A stretch of 64,000 bases of DNA, from positions 124,001 to 188,000 of the forward strand of contig NZ_PEBJ01000002.1 in assembly GCF_002802915.1 (NCBI RefSeq), given 5' to 3'. The translations under genes and the position numbers were made by a program. How positions within the stretch are numbered: the first letter of the stretch is position 1; each line of letters opens with the position of its first letter. Below, piece after piece: positions 10,247 through 21,833 of the stretch. Under the pieces are notes generated by a model. It was not told the DNA's origin. It made no database searches and worked only from the letters and a program-made list of their open reading frames with translations. Source of the stretch: Bifidobacterium felsineum (GTDB taxonomy: Bacteria > Actinomycetota > Actinomycetes > Actinomycetales > Bifidobacteriaceae).

Positions 10247-10330
10247 TACAATGAAACTTACCCAAGCGGTGATGATGCCGTTTGGACCACATATAGCGGG
10301 TAACACCGCTTGAGTCACTAGGAGGTCAAC
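10247..10330 (+). promoter_or_regulatory. hpf promoter and leader
   Basis: TACAAT at 10247-10252 is a likely -10. The leader holds an 8-bp inverted repeat (AAGCGGTG 10264-10271 with CACCGCTT 10304-10311) and ends with an AGGAGGT ribosome-binding site. The 120 bases between rnpB and this promoter show nothing else. Confidence 0.5.
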
Positions 10331-10993
10331 ATGGAAATCGTCGTTACCGGACGTCACACGCAGATCAAGCAAAGGTTCCGTGATGTTGTTGAGTCCAAGA
10401 TGAATCGTGTGACCGCTATCGCCCCGGATGCTCAGCGCGCGCAGATTGTGCTGACCCATGAGGGCAATCCGCGTCAGGCCGATACCGCCAAGCGCGTGGA
10501 AATCACCGTTATCGCGGGCCGCACTGTGGTGCGTGCCGAAGCTTCCAGCACGGATGAGTTCAGTGCGCTGGACATGGCGCTCGATAAGCTGACGCTTCGT
10601 CTGCGCCGTACCCGCGATCGCCGCAAGGATCATCGTCGTGGATACACCAACCCGGTGCCGGTTGATTTGGGCGTCGCCGCTCCGGAGCCCGAGGTCGAGG
10701 AGGCTGAGGAAGAGCCGAACAACAGCCCTGCAGCCGCAGTCGCTTCCGATCTTGGTCCTGGCGAATCCGTGGAGGTCCAGGTTGGCGATACGCCGATCGT
10801 CATCCGTCGTAAGCTGCACATCGCGGAGCCGATGAGCATCGACGAGGCCCTGTACGAGATGGAACTCATCGGACATGACTTCTTCCTGTTCGTCAACAAG
10901 GAGACCGGTCGCCCGTCCGTCGTCTATCACCGTCATGGTTGGAGCTACGGTGTCTTCGAGATTGATACTCCGGAGAATGTCAAGAAGGATTGA
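10331..10993 (+). CDS. hpf: Long ribosome hibernation promoting factor
   Basis: Binds the 30S subunit and, in its long form, joins two 70S ribosomes into silent 100S dimers. The 220-residue protein has an N-terminal RaiA/YfiA fold (MEIVVTGRHTQIKQRFRDVVESKMNRV, residues 1-27) with a basic end (RLRRTRDRRKDHRRG). An acidic linker comes next, then the conserved dimerisation tail (KPMSIDEALYEMELIGHDFFLF-like block, about 165-190, and YHRHGWSYGVFEID). A strong AGGAGG precedes it. It has its own terminator. Confidence 0.95.
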   Translation: MEIVVTGRHTQIKQRFRDVVESKMNRVTAIAPDAQRAQIVLTHEGNPRQADTAKRVEITVIAGRTVVRAEASSTDEFSALDMALDKLTLRLRRTRDRRKDHRRGYTNPVPVDLGVAAPEPEVEEAEEEPNNSPAAAVASDLGPGESVEVQVGDTPIVIRRKLHIAEPMSIDEALYEMELIGHDFFLFVNKETGRPSVVYHRHGWSYGVFEIDTPENVKKD

Positions 10994-11030
10994 TTGATTA
11001 CCGCTGTAGTGCGCTAATTCAATAGTCGAT

Positions 11031-11063
11031 AGGCCGCTTTCCGAAAAGGGAAGCGGCCTTTTT
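11031..11063 (+). terminator. Rho-independent terminator after hpf
   Basis: A 9-bp stem (AGGCCGCTT with AAGCGGCCT), 11-base loop, followed by TTTTT. Confidence 0.9.
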
Positions 11064-11205
11064 CATTGCAGATTTCTCATGGCTGTTGATGACTTCTTTA
11101 TTGCGATTCTATTTTTTCGTAATTTGGTCGAAAAAAACATGCAAGCTGGAAAGGGAGCGGTATTCTGGTACGCGGAACCACCGAAATCAATCAAGGGAGA
11201 ACCCA

Positions 11206-14151
<2,946 letters not shown>

Positions 14152-14180
14152 TCTGATTCGTCTGCAATAGTTCACTAGCA

Positions 14181-14214
14181 AATGGGGGACTGCCTGAAGA
14201 GGTGGTCCCCCATT
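14181..14214. terminator. Hairpin between secA and the convergent LacI-type gene
   Basis: A perfect 10-bp stem (AATGGGGGAC with GTCCCCCATT), 14-base loop, lying between two converging genes. T-runs on both sides are weak. Confidence 0.6.
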
Positions 14215-14241
14215 GGTGTCTTTGAGCGCGTCTTGTTGTGT

Positions 14242-16497
14242 TTATTTCACTGCGAACCCTTGGGAGACCGCATAGATCTTCAAACGCCGCTCCCACTCGT
14301 CGAACAGGTCTTGACTGCGACCGCCCGGTCGCAATGCCGGAACAATCAGTCGCGCGAATTCCGCATCAAGCTGGCTGTAGAACGGCAGGTTATCCCAATC
14401 CCTATTGACGCGTTCTGCTGACTTGGCATAGACGTCATAAATCGGCTGATCGAAATACGGGTCGATGGTACCGCGGCGAGTCAAATCCTCCACATAGCCA
14501 GCGGCAGCGGACACGCCACCAGGCGCGCGCAATTCCACTGAAACCGGATCAAGTTGGAACCATTTGAGGAACGTCATCGCGGCTTCCAAACGCTTAGGTG
14601 GCAATCCAGCGCTGACCGCCAATGTCGAACCGCCGATTTCCGCCGTGGTCACTTGGCTGGGATCCGCAAATGCCGGCGGCAATGTGACCTTCCATAATCC
14701 TCGATCCGCAGGATACGACATCGAAAGAATCTTGCCAAGCCAATTCGCATAGGTCACTGTGAGATAGGTTCCAGATTTGGCACGCATATACCGGTTATCC
14801 CACATAGGCTCTGCATTCAACGCGCCATCGTCAATGCACTGCTGAATGAATGTAGCCACGCTGCGTACCAGATCGCTGCGCATATGGAAGATGATGGTGG
14901 AGTCATTCTCCACCGTCCACGGTCGGACGCATGCCGAACGGAAGAACGAGAGATAGTGCTGTACGTCTGTGGTGTCAAGAACTCCCATGTACCTGTTGGG
15001 ATTGCGAGCATGCAGCGCCACGCCGGTCTCGTAGAAGGCGTCCCACGTATCAGGCACCTTGATGTGGTAGTGGTCGAACAAATCAGCCCGATAAAACATG
15101 ACGGTTTGCGACTGATCGCCCGGAATGCCATAGAGTTTGCCGGCGTAATGGGCCGATTGCCATGCCGCACGATCCACCTTGGGGGCAAGCTCCTGTTCTA
15201 TCGCCTTGCTGGATAGATCCTGCAACGCACCCGATGCGGCAAGCTGGGGGAGCGCGGTCCGTTCAAGATTGATCAGATCCGGAACCGAACGATGATTGAT
15301 CACACGCTCCCAGTACAGCGATAGCGTGTTCTCCTGCGTGCGTCCTTCGATGGGATCGATGACGATATGCGGATGCGTACGCATGAACTCGTTGATTCGC
15401 GGCATGGTTTCGTTGAACGCATTCGACAGCATGGTCAGCACGATGGTATCGCTTGAGCGTCTGATCTCCGCATATGGGCCCAGTTTCATCGTGGAACGCT
15501 TATGGGTGTTCAGCGAATCGCGCTTGACGAATTCGGCGGCTAGTGTGATTGGCTCGGGACGTATGCCAGCTGGGTTGCGGATGGTCTGCACCAATGCATC
15601 CGCAGCTCGTTCGGCCACCTGATCGCTCTTCAAATCGATGGTGCTTAATGTAGGCGTCAGCAGCGAAGCCATTTGCGTATTGTCGAAGCCGATTACCGAC
15701 ACATCTTCCGGAATACGCAGTCCATTGCGGCGTGCGGCGATGATGAACCCGGCTGCGAGCGCATCATTGAATGCAAACACGGCATCGGTGGGGCGAATGA
15801 GGTACTGTTCCATGGCGGCGCTGCCGCCTGCGACACTGGGCTCGCATTCGCGCACCACACGATAGGTCATGTCATAGCGAAAAGCCGCGGACCGAATATA
15901 GCGCCGGCGATATTCATTGGACCATGAACTGGCGGGGCCCGCCAAATAAGTGATGGAGGAATGGCCGCTTTCTTTGAGCGCGTGTACGGCGTCATCGATG
16001 GCCCTGGCCACATCCACAACCACACTGTTTAACCCAGGAGCTGTGCGATTGATCAGTATGATCGGTCGCACCATCATGATGCGTCGAATGTCCGGTTCGC
16101 TTAACCTCGAGGAGATCAGTACCACGCCGTCCACATTGCGCATCACATATGACATGGCCTTACGCTCCATGGACGGTTTTTGATCGGTGTCCAATGTGAT
16201 CAGACCGTATCCTCTGGCGTCAAGTTCCCGCTGCAGGGTATTGATGATGCCGGCATACAGCGGGTTGGTCAGCGTCGGCACAATGGCGGCGATCATGCCG
16301 GTTGAGGGGAGAGCTTCGCCATCCGACTGCTCCGTCTGCGTCAGATAGCCGAGTTGTTCGGCGATGCGGCGAATGCGGAATTCGGTTTTGGCCGCCACTC
16401 TGCCTGGCTGGCTCAGCGCGCGGGATACGGTGGAGGGATTGACTCCGGCCTGTCGGGCGATGTCGTAAATGGTGGCTTTATGCTGCGACTGCGCCAT
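14242..16497 (-). CDS. LacI-type regulator fused to a solute-binding protein domain
   Basis: A 751-residue protein with an unusual domain order. Residues 5-50 are a LacI helix-turn-helix (KATIYDIARQAGVNPSTVSRALS). Residues about 55-330 are the normal LacI sugar-sensor domain (GMIAAIVPTLTNPLYAGI, VSVIGFDNTQMASLL). From about 345 to the end it resembles a family-1 extracellular solute-binding protein (HPHIVIDPIEG, KLYGIPGDQSQTVMFYRADLF, GGSTLAVSAGLPP, AMTFLKWFQ). No signal peptide or lipobox is seen, so it should be cytoplasmic. The start is set by AAGGAAG before ATG 16497. It diverges from the GH115-like gene across a motif-rich region. Two ligand domains suggest dual sensing; the ligand is unknown. 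Confidence 0.85.
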   Translation of the reverse strand: MAQSQHKATIYDIARQAGVNPSTVSRALSQPGRVAAKTEFRIRRIAEQLGYLTQTEQSDGEALPSTGMIAAIVPTLTNPLYAGIINTLQRELDARGYGLITLDTDQKPSMERKAMSYVMRNVDGVVLISSRLSEPDIRRIMMVRPIILINRTAPGLNSVVVDVARAIDDAVHALKESGHSSITYLAGPASSWSNEYRRRYIRSAAFRYDMTYRVVRECEPSVAGGSAAMEQYLIRPTDAVFAFNDALAAGFIIAARRNGLRIPEDVSVIGFDNTQMASLLTPTLSTIDLKSDQVAERAADALVQTIRNPAGIRPEPITLAAEFVKRDSLNTHKRSTMKLGPYAEIRRSSDTIVLTMLSNAFNETMPRINEFMRTHPHIVIDPIEGRTQENTLSLYWERVINHRSVPDLINLERTALPQLAASGALQDLSSKAIEQELAPKVDRAAWQSAHYAGKLYGIPGDQSQTVMFYRADLFDHYHIKVPDTWDAFYETGVALHARNPNRYMGVLDTTDVQHYLSFFRSACVRPWTVENDSTIIFHMRSDLVRSVATFIQQCIDDGALNAEPMWDNRYMRAKSGTYLTVTYANWLGKILSMSYPADRGLWKVTLPPAFADPSQVTTAEIGGSTLAVSAGLPPKRLEAAMTFLKWFQLDPVSVELRAPGGVSAAAGYVEDLTRRGTIDPYFDQPIYDVYAKSAERVNRDWDNLPFYSQLDAEFARLIVPALRPGGRSQDLFDEWERRLKIYAVSQGFAVK

Positions 16498-16554
16498 GAT
16501 TTGACTTCCTTTCAGCGGCATTGCCCAAGCGAACAAGAACGTTCGGCAATATTA

Positions 16555-16580
16555 TGGCAACCTTTGGCAACAAATGCAAC
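16555..16580 (+). promoter_or_regulatory. Candidate LacI-type operator with three direct repeats
   Basis: TGGCAAC (16555), TGGCAAC (16565) and ATGCAAC (16574) repeat at 10 and 9 bases, about one helical turn. The same arrangement occurs at 26299-26324 before the ABC importer. It lies between the divergent LacI-fusion gene and the GH115-like gene. Confidence 0.55.
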
Positions 16581-16686
16581 GGGCTTGCCGGAATGCACGA
16601 ATATGAATCATGTCAGCGATGCGCGGCACGTGGAAGCGCCCAACATCGCGGAAAGCAACCAACAGACAAGTTCACCTGGAGGAACC

Positions 16687-18702
16687 ATGTCTATTTCCAT
16701 CACAGCCACCACAACAGTGACTGGTGCGACGCCATCCAAGTCCGTGGCATACGCGGTCGAGGACATCGAGCGTGATTTGAAAGCCACGGTGACGCCGTCC
16801 GATCAGGAGGGTGCGAATATCGTGCTGGTCGAGGGCCCGCACAATCCGGAAACCTATGAAGTGCGTGTGGCGGACGGCAATCTTGAAATCCATGCCGGTG
16901 ATGACTTCGGTTTTATCTACGGCCTGTACGCGGTCAGCCGTGAAGTGCTTGGCGTCAAGGACTTCTGGTTCTGGAATGACCAGCATTTCGAACCGGTGCC
17001 GTCCATCGAAGTCGCCGACGATTTCGCTTTGACCAGCAAGCCGACCGCCGTCAAATACAAGGGCTTCTTCATCAACGATGAGGTACTGCTCGAAGACTGG
17101 AAGTACGACAACGATTCCGACAAGACCTGGCGACTGGCCTTCGAAACCGTCTACCGTCTCGGCGGCAACATGGTCATTCCCGGTTCCGGCCAGCGCGGTG
17201 AGCCGCACTTGAAGCTCGCTCAGGATATGGGCTTCTATATCAACCAGCATCATGCCTGCCCACTTGGTGCCCGTATGTTCGCGGCAGCCTATCCGGGTGT
17301 GCAGCCGAAGTGGCCGGAGGAGGAGCCTCGTTTCGAAGCCCTATGGCGTGAAGCCATCGAAGCGCAGAAGGGCAAGCGCACCGTATGGACCCTCGGCTTC
17401 CGTGGGCAGGGCGATCAGCCGTTCTGGAACTTCGATCCGCGGTATGCCACCGATGAGGCGCGTGGCAAGCTGCTCTCCGAAATCATTCAACGGCAGTACG
17501 ACATGGTGCAGGCCGCCGATCCGGGTGCGCAGTGCTGCATCTACCTGTACGGCGAAGCCATGGAACTCTACCGTGCCGGCGTGCTGACCTACCCGAAGCA
17601 GGTGGCCAAGATCTGGGCCGACAACGGATTCGGACGCATGGTTTCCCGCCGTCAGGAAAACAACAATCCGCGCGTGCCCGCCATGCCTACCAACGATGGC
17701 GACAACGGCATCTACTACCACGCCAGCTTCTACGACCTGCAGGCCGCCAACCACACCACCGACATCACCAATGACCCACGTCTCGTGGCCAAGGAACTGG
17801 AGGATGTGATTGTCAACGGCGGCGACGACGTGTGGATTGTCAACGCCTCCAACATCAAGCCGCATGTCTACTTCCTGAACTTCATCGCCGCCATCTGGCG
17901 TGAAGGCAAGATTGACTTCGAGAAGGTAGCCAAGCAGTACATCGCCGACTACTACGGCGAAAGCAATGTGGATGCCGTCTTCGATCTGTACGAGGAGTAC
18001 TGGAAGTCCGCGGTACAGTACGGCCCCAACTGGGATGACCACGCCGGCGAACAGTACTTCAACCATGTGCCACGCATGCTCATCACCCAGTGGCTGCGCG
18101 ACAAGCAGGCTCCGGCACAGGATCTGCGCTGGATGCACGACGGCAAGAACCTCAAGGAACAGATTGACTTCTACCGCAATCTCATCGCTCCGGCCGTCAA
18201 GCGTTACGCCGATCTGACCGACAAAGTGGAACTTGCCGCCATCTCCGCCGAACTGCGCGGCGAGGAGGATGCCGCCGAACTCATCCGCGACTCCATCGGC
18301 GTGGAAGTCGGCATCTACGAGCATTCGGTGGCCGCATCGGTACATGTGTGCGACGCGCTGCTCGCCGGATACGACGAGGACTGGCAGCACGCGTTCTACA
18401 ATGCCGGACTCGCCTCCGACGAGTTCACCGCCGGCGACCATGCGATGCGCGACCGCGAACACGGCAAGTGGGAAGGCTTCTGGCGTAACGACTGCCTGAC
18501 CGACATCAAGCAATCCGCCTGGGTGTGCGAGCAGCTCATGGGTTACTTGCGTTGCGTGGGCGATGGTCCGCACTATTTCCAGTGGCTGCGTGACTTCATG
18601 TACCCAGCTTGGGAGAAGGACGTGTTCGTGATCATGAACATGGAGAACCACCCAACCGACCGTGAGATTTTCGCCGCCATGAAGGCTAAGTGGGGCAAAT
18701 AA
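16687..18702 (+). CDS. GH115-like glycoside hydrolase (alpha-glucuronidase family)
   Basis: GH115 enzymes remove (4-O-methyl)glucuronic acid from xylan-type chains. The 671-residue protein shows GH115-like blocks: GFIYGLYAVSREVLGVKDFWFW near residue 75, KYKGFFINDEVLLEDW near 118, IYLYGEAMELYRAGVLTYP, IWADNGFGRMVSRR and GIYYHASFYD in the middle. It has no signal peptide, so it should act inside the cell on imported oligosaccharides, and it is shorter than most GH115 proteins. GGAGGAACC lies just before ATG 16687. A GPH symporter follows, probably in the same operon. The family is fairly secure; the substrate is inferred. Confidence 0.75.
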   Translation: MSISITATTTVTGATPSKSVAYAVEDIERDLKATVTPSDQEGANIVLVEGPHNPETYEVRVADGNLEIHAGDDFGFIYGLYAVSREVLGVKDFWFWNDQHFEPVPSIEVADDFALTSKPTAVKYKGFFINDEVLLEDWKYDNDSDKTWRLAFETVYRLGGNMVIPGSGQRGEPHLKLAQDMGFYINQHHACPLGARMFAAAYPGVQPKWPEEEPRFEALWREAIEAQKGKRTVWTLGFRGQGDQPFWNFDPRYATDEARGKLLSEIIQRQYDMVQAADPGAQCCIYLYGEAMELYRAGVLTYPKQVAKIWADNGFGRMVSRRQENNNPRVPAMPTNDGDNGIYYHASFYDLQAANHTTDITNDPRLVAKELEDVIVNGGDDVWIVNASNIKPHVYFLNFIAAIWREGKIDFEKVAKQYIADYYGESNVDAVFDLYEEYWKSAVQYGPNWDDHAGEQYFNHVPRMLITQWLRDKQAPAQDLRWMHDGKNLKEQIDFYRNLIAPAVKRYADLTDKVELAAISAELRGEEDAAELIRDSIGVEVGIYEHSVAASVHVCDALLAGYDEDWQHAFYNAGLASDEFTAGDHAMRDREHGKWEGFWRNDCLTDIKQSAWVCEQLMGYLRCVGDGPHYFQWLRDFMYPAWEKDVFVIMNMENHPTDREIFAAMKAKWGK

Positions 18703-18850
18703 ATCTCAATGTCGTGGCCTCTTCTGAATGAGGAGGCTCCCGCGCAGCGAGTGGGGAAGCGACCCATACAGCAATGTCAGACTTCCCCTAGTCACACTTC
18801 TCTCTCCAGCTTCCTGCATACAGAAGCGGAGGGGTAAGAAAAAGAAAAAC

Positions 18851-18871
18851 CGTGCTTGGCTTCCAAGCACG
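18851..18871 (+). promoter_or_regulatory. Intercistronic hairpin before the first GPH symporter
   Basis: A perfect 9-bp stem (CGTGCTTGG with CCAAGCACG, 3-base loop) directly before the ribosome-binding site of the symporter. No T-run follows. It may protect or define the downstream mRNA end. Confidence 0.55.
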
Positions 18872-18892
18872 GATGGAGAAAGGAATGCTGTA

Positions 18893-20473
18893 ATGTCACA
18901 GCAGACAGCAGCTCCCGAGGCTAAGGTGCCTCAGGGACGCAAAATTACAATGAAGAACGCTTTCGGCTTCGCCTTGGGCGACTTCTATGGTGGTGGCTTC
19001 GGCCAGATTGCCACGTACCTGCCGGTGTTCTGGGTTACCTTTGCTGGACTTGCCATCGATCAGTCCACCGCCATCATGGGTATCGCCACGATTCTGTCGG
19101 CATTTGCGGCACTGGTCATCGGTTCTTTGTCCGATAACTTCTACCGCTACCGTATCGGACGTAAGTTCGGTCGTCGTCGCTTCTTCCTGATTGCCGGCAT
19201 CCCAGTATTGCTGGTCACCATGATCGTATGGGTCCCGGGTCTGCCGGTGTGGCTGTACTTCATCGGCTACGCACTGTGGATCATCGCCAACCAGCTGATT
19301 ATGACCCCGTACTCGACGCTGCCGACCGAGATGACCACCGACTTCAACGGCCGTACCAAGCTGTCGACCGTCCGTATGTTCATCTCCGGTGTGACCACCG
19401 CCATCATCCCGCTCATCATGGCCGCTGCGCTTAAGGGCTTCGGTGAGCAGCACTCGTACTCCTACCAGATCTCGATGGTCGGCCTAATCCTCGTCTTCTG
19501 CATCGCATTGTTCGTGTGCTACAAGTCCACTTGGGAGCTCACTCCGGAAGAAGCCGGTTTCGACGTTGCCAAGCTTGAGGCGGAAGCTAAGCAGCCGTTC
19601 AACTTCGGCAAGTGGCTCAAGGGCTTCGGCCAGGTGTTCGTGGACTACTTCTCCACCCTTCGTATCAAGTCCTTCCGTAAGCACGTGCTCATCTACCTGC
19701 TTGGCCAGACCTTCATGGATGTGTTCGGCCAGACCTGGCTGTTCTTCGTGATCTACAACTGGAACAAGACCGCAGCCTTCGCGTCCCTGCTGCTCAGCTG
19801 CGCTCTGATCGGCGAGCCGCTCAAGCCGGTGTTCGGCTGGCTGTTCACTAAGTTGGGACCGCGCAAGATGTTCTCCCTGAACTTCGCGGGCGGCATCCTC
19901 GGCCTTGTTGGTCTGTTCGGTCTGTGGAAGGCACAAGGCACGATGGCGGACAGCACCTGGACCATTCTGGCCTTCGTGGTGACCATCTGGTGGCTGATCT
20001 TCCGCGCTATGGTCTGGTTCATTCCGTGGAACGTGTTCCCGTTCATCCCGGATGTTGATGAAATCGTCACCGGTAAGAACCGCACTGGTGTGTTCGTTGG
20101 TTTCCAGCTCTTCCTGCGCAAGCTGACCTCCGGCTTCGCTACCACCTTCATCGGCATGTACCTGGCCTCCACTGGCTTCGTCAAGCCGGCCAAGGATGCC
20201 AGCGGCGTGATGCAGTACCCGGACCAGCCGCTTTCCGCACAGAACGGTATTGCCTTCGTGTGCATTGGCTGGGTCATCATTGGTTTGCTTATCGCTTGGG
20301 GCATCGCGCTGACCTTCAAGCTTGACAAGCGCACGGACGGCATTCTGCTCGCTGAGATTGAACGTTTGAAGAACGGCGGTAGCAAGGCGGACGTCACGCC
20401 TGAAACCAAGAAGGTTGTCGAGCAGCTCACCGGTGTCAAGTACGAGAAGTGCTGGCCGCAAAAGGCTGAGTGA
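18893..20473 (+). CDS. GPH-family glycoside/hexuronide:cation symporter (copy 1)
   Basis: A 526-residue membrane protein with about 12 hydrophobic segments. The opening AFGFALGDFYGGGFGQIATYLPVFW and the block SDNFYRYRIGRKFGRRRFFL are typical of glycoside-pentoside-hexuronide symporters, which bring in glycosides with H+ or Na+. AAAGGAA lies about 10 bases before ATG 18893. The C-terminal tail (KLDKRTDGILLAEIERLKNGG) is nearly the same as that of the second copy at 22998, so the two are recent paralogues. It follows the GH115-like gene and likely imports its substrate. Confidence 0.88.
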   Translation: MSQQTAAPEAKVPQGRKITMKNAFGFALGDFYGGGFGQIATYLPVFWVTFAGLAIDQSTAIMGIATILSAFAALVIGSLSDNFYRYRIGRKFGRRRFFLIAGIPVLLVTMIVWVPGLPVWLYFIGYALWIIANQLIMTPYSTLPTEMTTDFNGRTKLSTVRMFISGVTTAIIPLIMAAALKGFGEQHSYSYQISMVGLILVFCIALFVCYKSTWELTPEEAGFDVAKLEAEAKQPFNFGKWLKGFGQVFVDYFSTLRIKSFRKHVLIYLLGQTFMDVFGQTWLFFVIYNWNKTAAFASLLLSCALIGEPLKPVFGWLFTKLGPRKMFSLNFAGGILGLVGLFGLWKAQGTMADSTWTILAFVVTIWWLIFRAMVWFIPWNVFPFIPDVDEIVTGKNRTGVFVGFQLFLRKLTSGFATTFIGMYLASTGFVKPAKDASGVMQYPDQPLSAQNGIAFVCIGWVIIGLLIAWGIALTFKLDKRTDGILLAEIERLKNGGSKADVTPETKKVVEQLTGVKYEKCWPQKAE

Positions 20474-20524
20474 TCTGATAGTAGCTCGGCAATGAGAACC
20501 GACTCATCGAGAACGGTTCATCGG

Positions 20525-20558
20525 CGAGAGGCTCCCTTTGTAACAAGGGAGCCTCTCG
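20525..20558 (+). terminator. Hairpin after GPH symporter copy 1
   Basis: A perfect 14-bp stem (CGAGAGGCTCCCTT with AAGGGAGCCTCTCG) with loop TGTAAC. There is no clear T-run, but position and strength suggest termination. Confidence 0.65.
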
Positions 20559-20662
20559 CGTCATATTCTGCAATATGGAAGTTTGCATCTCATGAAACGC
20601 GAGGCCATTACAATGAGCCGCGTTACTAGCTATCGGGCGCAAACGTGCGTCAAGGAGGAACA

Positions 20663-21709
20663 ATGGCAGAGATCACATGGAAGTCGATTCTCACCAAGCT
20701 GGTTGGGGGAGACCACCTGAGCGCCGAGGAATCCGAGTGGTTCGTTGATGATTTGATGAAGGGCAACGCGAATCCCGCAGCAGTGGGTGCGGCGCTTGCC
20801 ATGCAGCAGCAGCTGGGATTGACCGCCGAAGAAGTGTCCGGTGCGGCCAAGGCCATGGTGTCGCACGCAATTCCGCTGAACGTTTCCGGTGAAACCACCG
20901 ATATCGTGGGCACCGGTGGCGACGGCTTCGCCACTGTGAACCTCTCCACCATGGGTTCCGTGGTTGCAGCCGCTGCCGGTGTGAAGATCGTCAAGCACGG
21001 CAATCGTGCCGCATCCTCAAAGTGCGGTGCCGCCGATGTGCTCGAAGCATTGGGCTTGCCGCTCGATTTGAAGCCAGAAGCCGTAGGCGAGGTCGGTGAC
21101 GAAGTGGGTATCACCTTCGCGTTCGCTCGCACCTTCCATCCAGCCATGCGCTTCGTAGGACCGATTCGTGCGGCCCTCGGCATTCCTTGCGTGTTCAACG
21201 TGCTGGGACCGCTGACCAACCCGGCCAAGCCGGCGCACGTGGCCATCGGCTGCGCCAATCGCGCCATGAGTCCGATTATGGCAGGCGCCTATGCTGCTGC
21301 AGGCCAGTCCGGCATGGTCTACACCTCGCATGAGGGCATGGATGAGCTCGCTCCCACCGGTCCGGTCTCCGTCTGGGAGATTCGCGACGGCAAGGTCACC
21401 GAGACCGACTTCGACCCGACCGTTGATTTGGGCTTGAAGAAGATCGACGTCGCCGATCTGAAGGGCGGTGAGCCGGAGGTCAACGCCGCCGCCTTCCGTG
21501 ACTTCGTGGCCGGCAAGGACGTTCCGTCCCGCTCCACCGCATTGCTCAACGCCGCTTCCGCCATCGTGGCAGACGGTCATCTGGTGGGCAATGGCTCGCT
21601 GGCCGAGCGCTTCGCTGAAGCCTACAAGATCGCCGAGGATGCCGTTGATTCCGGCAAGGCCGAGACCCTGCTGAACAAGTGGATCGAAACCGCCAAGTCC
21701 AAGGCGTGA
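20663..21709 (+). CDS. trpD: Anthranilate phosphoribosyltransferase
   Basis: Second step of tryptophan synthesis: joins anthranilate and PRPP. The 348-residue protein has the PRPP-binding GTGGDG (about residue 81-86), KHGNRAASSKCGAADVLEALG near 112, and HPAMRFVGPIRAALG near 160, all family hallmarks. AAGGAGG sets the ATG at 20663. It stands alone, without other trp genes, which is common in bifidobacteria. In this window it is flanked on both sides by sugar genes, so it looks like a housekeeping gene caught in an accessory insertion. Confidence 0.97.
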   Translation: MAEITWKSILTKLVGGDHLSAEESEWFVDDLMKGNANPAAVGAALAMQQQLGLTAEEVSGAAKAMVSHAIPLNVSGETTDIVGTGGDGFATVNLSTMGSVVAAAAGVKIVKHGNRAASSKCGAADVLEALGLPLDLKPEAVGEVGDEVGITFAFARTFHPAMRFVGPIRAALGIPCVFNVLGPLTNPAKPAHVAIGCANRAMSPIMAGAYAAAGQSGMVYTSHEGMDELAPTGPVSVWEIRDGKVTETDFDPTVDLGLKKIDVADLKGGEPEVNAAAFRDFVAGKDVPSRSTALLNAASAIVADGHLVGNGSLAERFAEAYKIAEDAVDSGKAETLLNKWIETAKSKA

Positions 21710-21728
21710 TTGACCAGCTAAGACATTG

Positions 21729-21774
21729 ACAGGCTTATTCCTGCACATGAGATGTAGGAATAAGCCTGTTTCGT
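21729..21774 (+). terminator. Terminator between trpD and the convergent LacI gene
   Basis: A perfect 14-bp stem (ACAGGCTTATTCCT with AGGAATAAGCCTGT), 13-base loop, followed by TTCGTTT. Confidence 0.8.
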
Positions 21775-21833
21775 TTCGTGGCTATGGAGTGTCCACGTCG
21801 CACTGTCTGACGCTGATGCCAGCGTGCTTGTAC

